Of a DNA stretch of 64,000 nucleotides, positions 43,606 to 53,058 are shown piece after piece (within the stretch, counting starts at the first letter, position 1; each line of letters begins with the position of its first letter). Position numbers and translations under genes: made by a program. A model generated the notes under the pieces. It was given only the letters and a program-made list of their open reading frames with translations. It searched no databases and had not been told where the DNA came from. Location of the stretch: contig OX381716.1 in assembly GCA_947462335.1 (NCBI GenBank), positions 2,476,438 through 2,540,437 of the forward strand, in the 5' to 3' direction. The DNA is from Harmothoe impar (lineage: Eukaryota > Annelida > Polychaeta > Phyllodocida > Polynoidae).

Positions 43606-43838
43606 ATTTCTTTCCTCCGAAACAAAAAAAAAGACTGAGTGAAAATTAAAAAAAAATTTAAAACAAAAAGCTCAAAGAAAAAAAAATAAGCAATAAGCAG
43701 ACTCAGCTCGAAATTCCCTGCCGGCGTGATGACGGTGTCTGCAGGCGGTGGCGGCGGTCGGCTGGCGATGGGCGGTGGCGGTGTCGGCGGCGATGGTAGT
43801 AGAAGGGCGTGTGGAAAGAGAGAGAGACGCATCTCAGT

Positions 43839-43848
43839 CTTTTATAGG
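43839..43848 (-). promoter_or_regulatory. TATA box for the 216-aa gene
   Basis: The minus strand reads CCTATAAAAG. No ATG occurs on the minus strand between the expected start (~43815) and 43605, apart from one at 43832 that would be upstream of transcription. Confidence 0.55.
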
Positions 43849-43894
43849 AGCGGCGAGTGTGACATTTTCAGCTGTCGCATGCTGACCTGCTGCT

Positions 43895-44290
43895 ATCATA
43901 AGAGAAACAAAAGCCCTAATCACACTTTTCAGCTGGATCCTTCCACCCCGCCAGACATGGATCCAGATGGGAAGGTGGTTTAAAATTAAATCCGTGTACC
44001 GACTGTCATACAATAGGGTAATTAGTTGAACGCGTGTTACCTGTATAAAGGATTAACGGGTCATGGGCTCAGCGTGTGTATAGAAAAACAACTACAGGTA
44101 GCGTGAACAAAGCGACCCCCTCCCTTTCTGTCACTCTGTCTGTGACTAGAGGGTGCGCGTGTGGTAAGCGGCTTATATCTAAAGAAAAACAAATCACCCT
44201 CGCCTGTCGTCAGCAGACAGCCGGCCAGCGGCTGGAAAATGCGATTAGAGGGATGATGAGCCACGTAGTAAGCGACTTAAGGCTGATCTA
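43895..44290 (+). promoter_or_regulatory. Regulatory block of element A shared with element B
   Basis: Contains AGAGAAACAAAAG ... TTTTCAGCTGGATCC (43900-43940) and CTGTATAAAGGATTAACGG (44041-44060). These are followed by AAAAACAACTACAGG, GTGTGGTAAGCGGCTTA and AATCACCCTCGCCTG. The same words in the same order and strand occur in element B at 59130-59610. The block precedes the right-end gene in both elements, so it is a conserved promoter/enhancer or replication-related region. Confidence 0.7.
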
Positions 44291-44347
44291 AAGACCTGCC
44301 GTGAAGGGGCAGCTGGCCGGTGGCTTGAAAAAAGGCGGGGCGTAAGG

Positions 44348-44356
44348 GTATATAAG
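44348..44356 (+). promoter_or_regulatory. TATA box of the right-end gene of element A
   Basis: GGTATATAAGGGGG, about 115 bp upstream of the first ATG of the Ala-rich ORF. The leader between holds a CTA/CCA triplet repeat (44397-44440) similar to the leader at 60005-60075 in element B. A comparable GTATATAAGGGGC lies upstream of the PC4-like gene of B. Confidence 0.65.
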
Positions 44357-44397
44357 GGGGAGTGAAACCACATTCAGCATCGTCATCATCGTTCACG

Positions 44398-44436
<39 letters not shown>

Positions 44437-44466
44437 GCAGCGCGCCTCAATTTGCAGATCCTCGTG

Positions 44467-45102
44467 ATGGAAAGTTGCTACCGTGACATGAAGCGGAATG
44501 ATGAAGCGGCGCGCGAATGTGAAGCTGATGCTGTAGCCTCTGCTACTGCTGCTGCTAGTGCTGCTCAGCGTGCTACTGCTGCATTTACTGCGGCTGTTAG
44601 TGACGCGGGTCGTGATGACGTTGTTGTTGTTGCCGCTGCGGCTGTGACTGCTGCTGTTGCTGCCGCCGATGCAGCTACTCATGCCACCGATGCCGACGCT
44701 GCTGCTGCTGATGCTGTTGCGGCTGCCGATGACGCCGCTGATAACGCTACTAGTGCCCGCTCTGCCGCCCTTGCTACTGTCGCTGCTGCTGTTGTTGCTA
44801 ATGCTCACGCTACTGCTGCTGCCGCTGCTGCTACTGCTGCTACCGCTGCTGCCGAGGCTGCTGCCGCTGCTGCCGATGCTGCTGCCGATGCTGCCGATGC
44901 TGCTGATGCTGCTGATGTTAGCAGTCGCGTCGACAAAGAATCGTCATTTGTCACTCTTAAAGCCGCTCCAGTGGAACGCGCGACGGGTAGTAAGGCTACC
45001 AACGCGACGGCCGGATGGTGCAAATGGTGTCGTCGCTTCTGCTCGTGCGCTTGCTTTTCTTCCGGTCCTACCTGCTGCTGCTACGGTATGATAGTGTTAT
45101 AG
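44467..45102 (+). CDS. Ala-rich helical protein with Cys-rich tail
   Basis: The first ATG after the TATA box gives a 211-aa protein starting MESCYRDMKRNDEAARECEA. Residues ~20-155 are dominated by Ala with regular Asp/Thr/Val, encoded by GCT/GCC/GAT triplet runs, and should be largely helical. The last ~30 residues are Cys/aromatic rich: GWCKWCRRFCSCACF and TCCCYG. No family recognised. It is the only clear plus-strand gene of element A and occupies the same relative locus as the Death-domain unit of element B. The triplet runs are also open on the opposite strand, so translation of the repeat itself is not certain. Confidence 0.5.
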   Translation: MESCYRDMKRNDEAARECEADAVASATAAASAAQRATAAFTAAVSDAGRDDVVVVAAAAVTAAVAAADAATHATDADAAAADAVAAADDAADNATSARSAALATVAAAVVANAHATAAAAAATAATAAAEAAAAAADAAADAADAADAADVSSRVDKESSFVTLKAAPVERATGSKATNATAGWCKWCRRFCSCACFSSGPTCCCYGMIVL

Positions 45103-45218
45103 TGTTTGAATGAGAACGCGCGTAGTTACACATAGACGCTGTTACAGATGTGCTTTTTTATTCGAAAATATAATTTTAACATAAGATGGAACTTGTTGTG
45201 TTTTTTTCTATATATACG

Positions 45219-45610
45219 TTGTTTGTTTACAAACAGTCACGTGTCACGTGGTGTTGTTTACAAACAAGAGAGCCACGTGGTGTTGTTTACAAACAAACCC
45301 TAAGTAGGTCACGTTACCCTAGTTACCAGAATGCCGGCTTCTGATTGGCTGAGCCTAAGTAGGTCACGTGACGTAAGTAGGTCACGTTACCATAGTTACC
45401 AGAATGCCGGCCTCTCATTGGCTGAGAGCTTCTAAGTAGGTCAGTAGGTCACCCAGAATGCTGGCTTCTGATTGGCTGAGAGCCCTAAGTAGGTCACGTT
45501 ACCATGGCAACGGGTCACGTGACCAAATGGAGGCCTCTGATTGGCTGCATGTCGATTGAGTAATAAACAGTACTTAACTATAGTCCCGTTCCGATACATA
45601 CTATACTACT
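45219..45610 (-). repeat. Right terminal inverted repeat of element A
   Basis: Mirror of 35114-35503. It has GACATGCAGCC where the left arm has GATATGCAGCC, and so is identical over the terminal ~98 bases to the left end of element B. Confidence 0.95.
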
Positions 45611-45616
45611 CCTATA
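45611..45616 (+). other. Target site duplication, right, of element A
   Basis: CCTATA directly after the right terminus, matching 35108-35113. Downstream sequence continues the interrupted minisatellite unit. Confidence 0.9.
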
Positions 45617-48414
45617 GTACTGTAGCAGCATAGGCTACATACCCCTGTGCTATTCCTACCTTACCCCTTTGAGTATAATCCATGTACTGCCTATCTACTG
45701 ACATGTTTGTTGTGATATCCCAACCTCACGCCTCTGGGTATACACTGTGAATAGTTAGTGTAGGTACACAGTAGAATCTACTGTAGATTTACAGTAGAAT
45801 CTACTGTTTACCTACAATAAAATGTACACCTACAGTAGAATCTACTGTACATCTACAAAATTGGCACACAACCTTTTACAGTATAGCTAAACAGACCAGC
45901 AGAAGGCAGCTCAGCCCTGAATGTAACTAAGCAGAACTGCATTCAAGCATCATGCTGATCCTGCAGGGTTGATGCACAGCTGAAGTTTTGGCATGATGCA
46001 TGAATGCAGCTCTTGTGATTAGACTCATGACCAAAGGGAGCATAATGCTTAAAAACATATATTTAAGACTTTTCAAAGATCAAGACAATTGTCTAGTGAA
46101 CATTATTAAAGTCTGCATCCCCGACCGTGTGTAGACTGAAACAAAACATATATAGCACTTTATACCACAGCGGGCACAGAGAACAAAGCATTTCACACCT
46201 CTTGTATACTGCATACAGCTAGTGGTATAAAGTAGTTATAGGCCTTGTACCAAGCTGTACGGGTATTTAGTGACGCTATAAGGCTCCCTTCACTGTATTT
46301 CGCATACAGTATGGTACTCATCATATAACTACTAGATAAAACTGGGCTAGTAGGTCTTACTGTGTAACTGTACAGGAGAGCAGATTAATGCACCGGCAGC
46401 TGGTGATCACCTCAGGGTTTGGGAGGGGACCTGTTGCATTGGCAGTGAGGATCTTACTCACAAACAAGTTCCCTGTATTGTGCCTTCTAAAAGTAAAGCA
46501 AAAAAGTATTTACAGTGACATCTAAACTGCAGACAGTAACAGTTTCCTTTCAGTTTCTGGCAATGCACAAGACCTGTGTACAGACAGTGACAGATCAGGG
46601 AGCATTTTTCTGGGTAACTAACAACAACTATGTTAAACACTTGACCATGCTGCAGAGAGCAGAAACAAGCATCCTACTCACAAGCAGCAGCCCCTGCAGC
46701 TATGGACGGGTGAGTAACTGTGGGTGACTGGATGTGAGCTGTTCTGTGAGCTGCCCTGAGCAATTGCCGCGAGCAGCTGCAATTGGAGGCAGCAAATTGG
46801 TACCACCCAAGGCAGGGGTAACTCAGGTCAGTGCAACTAGTGGGAAGGTGAATCTTTGATTAGGAAATTATTGTAGGTGTATGGCATCAGATATCACCCT
46901 GTTTATGTTTTATCATGAATATCCATTAAAACTCTATTTGTTAATAATGGCGAACAGGGTAGATTCACCACTTTCAACCGGACTGAGTCATGTTTTTGTA
47001 TGAGCTAACTTTAAGATCTGATTGCTCCCAGAAGATTTTGTCCATAACCTTCAGAAATGTACCACATTTTAGGCACTGATCTGGAAAATAACACACACTC
47101 TATCTTACAGGGCCATCTAGTAGTTCATAGTATTTAATAATCTGATTCATCAGAGCATTCAGAATAGGCCCTTTTCACCCTGAGTCAGCCAAAATCTACC
47201 TTGAGTCAGCCATCTTACAACCACCAGAAATATGTAAAATAACCCAGTTATTTGGGAATTCTCATTCATGCATGAATGTATATATCATATATAAATATGT
47301 AACAACAAACAGCAGAGAGGAAAACAATTTATTATTTTAGTCCCCTGAGTGTCTGAAGTTTTCTACTTCATTTATATCTCTATAGAATTGAGCCAAACAA
47401 ACCTTTCATGCATGGTATAGATGCAGATGCTGCCAGGCTGTCTGAGTGGTCTGAATGTGGGAGGGTTAGCTGCCCCCAGTTCATCCTCAGTGTGTGACCT
47501 TTAATACAGATGTGGGGCTGATAGAGGCGTCCTGTCTGTACCTGCTGACTGTTGCAGGCTCTGCACTCATCTAACCTACACAACCCCTGACTCCCGCAAT
47601 CAATGCAGTTTAAGTCCTGATGTATATGACCAATTGACGCATATGCTTGGCATTTAGTGACAAAATTACAGTTTTTTTTCTTTAAATACAAATCAGATCT
47701 GTATATACTGAACTTTTCCATGCTCTAAAGTTACTCAGTCCCTTTCCTGTTATGAATTTGCCATCTGCCGATCATATACGTCACTTCATGCTCAATATCC
47801 TGTCAAATTGCACCCTCAGAAGCATAAATAGCCATGAATAGAAACTGAACAAAATCCCAAATAGCATAGCAAATTTTCTTTTTAAAACCCCAACACCGTT
47901 TTCTTCCTTAGATAGGAAAAAATGCACACTTTGTTCTGCCAATTCATCAGCCGATCATAGACATTAGGATTTCAACCAGCAATTATCTGGTGAGACAGAG
48001 ACTCATGGTTCAAACACACCCAGCTACAGTGAAATACTCAATAGGTCCAGACTGTAAGGGATTTGCTTAACCTTTTAAGGTCAAATGTCCCACAATGACA
48101 AGGGCACAATATAATGCATTAAGGTATCATGTTGTCCTTAAGGATTGAGGATATTCAAATGCAGATTATAACTTCAGACTTTGATGGATCTGGTTACCAT
48201 GTTTGATCATTGTGATTTTGAGTTTCTTCTTACTGCAATATTTTAATGGAGTAATCTAAGGAAGCACAATCAAAACAACACTAAACGGGCTCTCATCATA
48301 TTGTATTGTGGAGCGCATCATAGTAAAGGAAAGCTAATATTGTAAGTATTGTGTAGGTAGAGTTAAACATGGAATAAGAAGGGAACCAACTACTAATTAG
48401 GATGTCCTTGGGTC
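45617..48414. other. Host DNA right of element A
   Basis: AT-rich DNA without a supported gene. A short palindromic repeat family occurs at 45772-45855 (CTACTGTAGATTTACAGTAG and variants). A segment around 46735-46830 (CAGCAAATTGGTACCACCC) and the words CTCTGCACTCATCTAACCTA near 47560 recur in order to the right of element B (62100-62190 and 63178-63200). Confidence 0.5.
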
Positions 48415-48815
48415 CTGCTGCAGGAACCTATAGGGGTGAGTTATGGGTGTCAGGCAGGCTGCTGTAGGGACCTATAGGGGTGAGTTATGGGTGTCAGGCA
48501 GGCTGCTGTAGGGACCTATAGGGGTGAGTTATGGGTGTCAGGCAGGCTGCTGTAGGGACCTATAGGGGTGAGTTATGGGTGTCAGGCAGGCTGCTGTAGG
48601 GACCTATAGGGGTGAGTTATGGGTGTCAGGCAGGCTGCTGTAGGGACCTATAGGGGTGAGTTATGGGTGTCAGGCAGGCTGCTGTAGGGACCTATAGGGG
48701 TGAGTTATGGGTGTCAGGCAGGCTGCTGTAGGGACCTATAGGGGTGAGTTATGGGTGTCAGGCAGGCTGCTGTAGGGACCTATAGGGGTGAGTTACGGGT
48801 GTCAGGCAGGCTGGC
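48415..48815 (+). repeat. 44-bp minisatellite, about nine copies
   Basis: The unit is GACCTATAGGGGTGAGTTAT followed by GGGTGTCAGGCAGGCTGCTG and TAGG, with nearly identical copies. A single diverged unit sits at 63548-63592 in the matching position right of element B, so the array expanded after the two flanks duplicated. Confidence 0.95.
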
Positions 48816-49095
48816 CATAGGCCACATTAATATGTAATAACCACCTGGGAGGGGGCTGGAGGAGGTAGACTGGATGGGCGTGCCAGGTTTGGGGAGGGGG
48901 GCAGTATCATACTTGGTGGGACATGGGGGGCTGGGCCCCTGCCAGATGAGCAGCTCACAACAAGACGTGGGAGCAGCTCAGTGAGTGGGGAGCAGCTCAG
49001 CATTGGGTTTAGAGCAGTTAGTGTGACCCGGGTACATAAACACTGACCTGACCACCTCAGGGTCTGACCCTTGCTGCTGGCTTCCCTAACGTCTG
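48816..49095. repeat. Segmental duplication, copy 1
   Basis: Shares long blocks with 63593-63845: GCCACATTAATA, ACATGGGGGGCTGGGCCCCT, GCCAGATGAGCAGCTCA, GAGCAGTTAGTGTGACC and CTGCTGCTGGCTTCCCTA, in the same order and strand. Probably part of a longer host duplication together with 46735-47600. Confidence 0.8.
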
Positions 49096-50494
49096 TTTTG
49101 GACAGTGTTTCTATCAACCCCTTATGTGACATCTGTACCCTTTAAATATGGGACTGACTTGCTGACTTGCTAGCCTTCTGACAAGCTAATTCTTTTCTTC
49201 ATGAGTCAGCCCCTTTTGCATTTCATGCTTTCCTTGACTATCACTCTTGGCTCCTTTCGCCAATAATCTCTTTTAATTTTCCTCCTCCTACTCCCCCACT
49301 TTCTTGATGCTGTTCTCATTGGGTTCCTCCTTCCGCTTGTTTTTACACTGTCTCGTCTTCATCAGTGTCTCCTCTGTCGCTTAACCTGAGACCTCCCCAC
49401 ATACACCAAGATGTCTGTCACCCACCATCAGACCTCTGAGCCATGTGATAGCCCACAGCAACATTAGGTGTCTCCCCTGCTAGTCTCAAGTTCCATTGTA
49501 GGTTTTTTAAATTTTTACGTTTTTTACATTTGTACTTTAACAGCCGAATAGCATTATTTGGTTCCATAAAAGCTGCTAGGTCAAATGAAAAAATCAAATC
49601 TGCAAATCCTCACAGGGGACAAGAGATCCCAATTTGTTGGAAATGAAAGAGAAAAAAATTAAACAAAAAAGCGGAAATGAGAAAAAACAATGCTTTCTGG
49701 CCAGTGAAGTAAACAAGTGAAAGCCAAATATTTTGAATGATGCATCATCAGAAATGTCAGCAGTACACTTGCGTAAATAATTCTACTCTATTAAATGAAT
49801 AATACTTACAGTGCCATTTTGATCTGATTATATGAGGTTGTTTTTCATAATATCCTTTATTCATTTGGATTGGGATGGTGATATTGCTCGGGTCCCAATC
49901 TGTGAGTAAGCAATACAAATGGACCTCATTCCTGCGGGATGTCTATACTATACAGTCAGAGCCTACTTTCTACTGCTATTGTGCAGCTTCAGGAATTTGC
50001 TTTTATCAGGGCTCATTGAGCAACGCCTCCCTATGCTGAGGCATGCAGGTATTGACTTGGTATGCGGAGGGTGTGGTTAATCTTTACAAACCCACAGACT
50101 AGGTACTAGGTCTCTGTTTAGCCAGGATGATGGATTTAGCAGAGCAGGCTCAGGCAGAATAACACTGGTCTGTCTAACGTCAATTCCCTGGTATAACCCA
50201 CGAGAAAACTCCTAGTACGGCTTTACAATATTCCCAAGTTCTAGATGCAGGTAATACAAAGATTTTGGTTTTAGTTCTCAGGTTCTCCCAAAGTGGGGGT
50301 GTAAGCCCTGGGGTGTGGGTAACATGCAAAATGCAGGTTATATGCAGGCATTTACTGTTAGTAAGGTTACCCCGTTCACACTCACAGGATATTTGGAAAA
50401 TGGTCAATCTGAATGATGTCCTAACTCTCTGGACCTTGTTTGTGCACCAATGGCCAAACATCTGACATGGAAATACTAAAGCAACAAAGGAGAT
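49096..50494. other. Host DNA, no gene seen
   Basis: No supported ORF, splice pattern or repeat array. The sequence is AT-rich with pyrimidine-rich stretches at 49250-49380. Confidence 0.4.
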
Positions 50495-51645
50495 GTGAGT
50501 ATTTTAAGGTTTAGCCTAAAACCATTGTTAAGGTTTAGCCTAATACAATTGTTAAGGTTTAGCCTAATACCATTGTTAAGGTTTAGCCTAATACCAATGT
50601 TAAGGTTTAGCCTAATACAATTGTTAAGATTTAGCCTAATACCAATGTTAAGGTTTAGCCTAATACCATTGTTAAGGTTTAGCCTAATACCAATGTTAAG
50701 GTTTAGCCTAATACCATTGTTTAGGTTTAGCCTAATACCATTGTCATAAGAGGTTTACCTAAGCCTCCCCAAAGATGATATAGATAAAGAGGCACATGTT
50801 ATTATCAGGCTTTACCTCAGTGAACAGATGATGTAGTCAGGGCTGTTATGCATTGGCCAGGGCCATTTCAAGACAGATGTGACCAAAGCACCAACTTTTT
50901 TTTATGGATAGAAAAATATGTAATTAATGATTTCAGAAGGGGTGCCAACAAAAACTATGGCCAGGGGGTCAAGGGGCCACTTGTAAACTCAGATATTTCA
51001 TGAAAAAAGTTAAAAGTCTGGAACTGGTATGACTAACATTATCACCATAAATATGTAGTGTCTAGGTCCATCAACTCTCATAGTTACTGACAACATACAT
51101 ATGTAGTTATTTATTCATGGGTATGCTCATTACTCAAAGTCAAGGTCATTTTTCAAGGTCATACTTTCCAAAAGTTCCTCTTTTTCCAACAATGTCTTTA
51201 GAACATTAACTCCTGTGTCAAACAAATGACACATAGATCTTCAAAATGACATGGAGATGATAGCCCCGGGCATCAGCTTCGCAACGATATACTAAGGTTT
51301 AGCCTAAAACCATTGTTAAGGTTTAGCCTAATACAATTGTTAAGGTTTAGCCTAATACCAATGTTAAGGTTTAGCCTAATACCATTGTTAATGTTTAGCC
51401 TAATACCAATGTTAAGGTTTAGCCTAATACAATTGTTAAGGTTTAGCCTAATACCAATGTTAAGGTTTAGCCTAATACCATTGTTAAGGTTTAGCCTAAT
51501 ACCATTGTTAAGGTTTAGCCTAATACCATTGTTTAAGTTTAGCCTAATACCATTGTCATAAGAGGTTTACCTAAGCCCCCCTAAAGATGATATAGATAAA
51601 GAGGCACATGTTATTATCAGGCTTTACCTAAGTGAACAGATAATG
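50495..51645 (+). repeat. Two 24-bp minisatellite arrays within an ~800-bp duplication
   Basis: The unit AAGGTTTAGCCTAATACCAT plus TGTT (24 bp, with CAAT/CATT variants) forms arrays at about 50505-50745 and 51296-51555. Each array is followed by the same tail (CATAAGAGGTTTACCTAAGC ... GGCACATGTTATTATCAGGC), at 50743-50840 and 51553-51645. The intervening ~450 bp is unique. The frames through the arrays are repeat artefacts. Confidence 0.95.
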
Positions 51646-52381
51646 TGAAGGGAGCTCAACACAGAGTCAAGTTAAAACCCCTGAAGGAACAAGTGCCATC
51701 CCAGTACATTACACTAAAGCCTGTTGAGTAGCTCAAACCCTGCAGTGTTGAAGTGCTGTGTGTGGTAGGTACAGCACTGGGGGAGGTGTGTGTGTGGTGG
51801 TTGGGGGTGGGGAGGTGTGTGTGTGTTTGGAGGGGGATGGGGGGTTGTTGAGGCATGTACAGCAATGGGGGAGGTGTGTGTGGTGTGTGTGTGTGGGGGT
51901 GTGTGTGGAGGGAGTCTGGAGTAAGGTGAGTACTACTCTGCATCAGGCAGTGGCAGTAGATGTGAGTAGGTGTGAGTTGATTCAGAACAATTTCCAAGCA
52001 GTCTTTGCTCAGAGGAAGCTCTGCCCAATGCTGGGAGGAGATACTTGACACACAGAATGTCACTGATGCTGCTACAGGACCCCAATCTGTGAGTGAGACC
52101 CGGTCATTAAGGTAGGCCTAGTTCTGTGTGTGAGACCCAGCCATTAAGGTAACAGAGGGAATCTCAAGGATGCTGTCACAGGACTCAAATACCTCCAAGA
52201 CATGGTAGGCATATTTTTCATTCTCCGTCCTGCTAACAATGACACAGGGTAGTAATGTGGAAAGAGGTCATCTAGGGCAGAGTCTTTTCTGTGTAGACAG
52301 ACTCTGTATGGAGAGTGAGGGTACAGCTCCCATCCATTACCCCACCTAGTCGGGAGGTGAGACACTAAACACCCTGGTATA
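51646..52381. other. Host DNA left of element B with GT-rich microsatellite
   Basis: A G/T-rich low-complexity stretch spans about 51756-51915 (TGTGTGTGG, GGGGAGGTGTGTG). No gene is supported in the remainder. Confidence 0.5.
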
Positions 52382-52387
52382 CACTAT
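52382..52387 (+). other. Target site duplication, left, of element B
   Basis: CACTAT, repeated exactly at 61888-61893 just outside the right terminus. Confidence 0.9.
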
Positions 52388-52845
52388 AGTAGTATAGTAT
52401 GTATCGGAACGGGACTATAGTTAAGTACTGTTTATTACTCAATCGACATGCAGCCAATCAGAGGCCTCCATTTGGTCACGTGACCGGAAGTGACCTACTT
52501 AGGGGATTAGTGGTGACGTCACGTGACCTAGTTAGCCAATCAGAGGCCTCCATTTGGTCACGTGACCGGAAGTGACCTACTTAGGGGATTAGCGGTGCAT
52601 TCTGGGTAACCCTGCAGCCAATCAGAGGCCTCCATTGGGTGACCGGAAGTGACCTACTTAGGGGATGGTGCATTCTGGGTAACCTACTGACCTACTTAGG
52701 GGACCGGAAGTGACGTCATATGACCTAATTTAGGATCACGTGATCGGAAGTGACCTGATGAGTCACGTGACCGGAAGTGACGTCACACGACTTAATGGCC
52801 AACCGGAAGCGACCTGATTGATCACGTGACCGGAAGAAGAAGAAG
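52388..52845 (+). repeat. Left terminal inverted repeat of element B
   Basis: Mirror of 61452-61887, with a few substitutions and a length difference near the inner end. After the terminal ~98 bases shared with element A it diverges. It contains many CACGTGACCGGAAGTGAC words (E-box plus ETS site), TGACGTCA (CRE), AGCCAATCAG (CCAAT) and GCATTCTGGGTAACC, and it ends in a GAA repeat. Confidence 0.95.
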
Positions 52846-53058
52846 TTTTTTTTTTGTTTAGGATCCCGTGACTGGAAGCGACGTCGTCACATGAGTGACG
52901 CTTTAAGAGACTGCGCGACTTACTAGTAAAAGAAGCCGTATGATAATAAAAACACAACAATATTTTCTTTTAATTTTTTTTTATTTATTTTTTTTCAATC
53001 TTGATAAACACTCTATTTTTGAAAAGATGCACACGCTTATTTTATTTTTTTTTTTTTT
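52846..53058 (-). terminator. 3' flank/poly(A) region of the polymerase gene
   Basis: AT-rich stretch with TTTATT words on the plus strand (AATAAA on the minus strand), for example near 52980-52990. AATAAAAACACAACAATATT near 52944 matches the corresponding 3' flank of element A. Confidence 0.5.

Larger units (their letters stand above)
35114..45610. mobile_element. Element A: Polinton/adintovirus-type segment with virion and integrase genes, no polymerase
   Basis: A 10,497-bp element with ~390-bp terminal inverted repeats starting AGTAGTATAGTATG (5'-AG terminus) and a 6-bp target duplication CCTATA on both sides. Minus-strand genes lie close together: protease, major capsid, basic virion protein, minor capsid candidate, integrase, a conserved Polinton protein, small hydrophobic proteins, packaging ATPase and a 216-aa unknown. 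A right-end gene lies on the plus strand. Polintons and adintoviruses normally also encode a protein-primed family B polymerase. None is present, and no gap is large enough to hold one. ORFs are intact, consistent with a functional or recently functional element. Confidence 0.92.

Noticed and set aside
43500..43832. 110-aa minus-strand ORF starting at 43832
   Set aside because: Its ATG lies only a few bases after the TATA box and would be upstream of the transcription start. It is rich in homopolymer-encoded Phe and Pro.
44425..45023. Opposite-strand and alternative-frame Ser/Leu/Ala-rich ORFs over the Ala-rich gene
   Set aside because: Triplet repeats are open in all frames. Only the plus-strand frame has a TATA box and a correctly placed first ATG.
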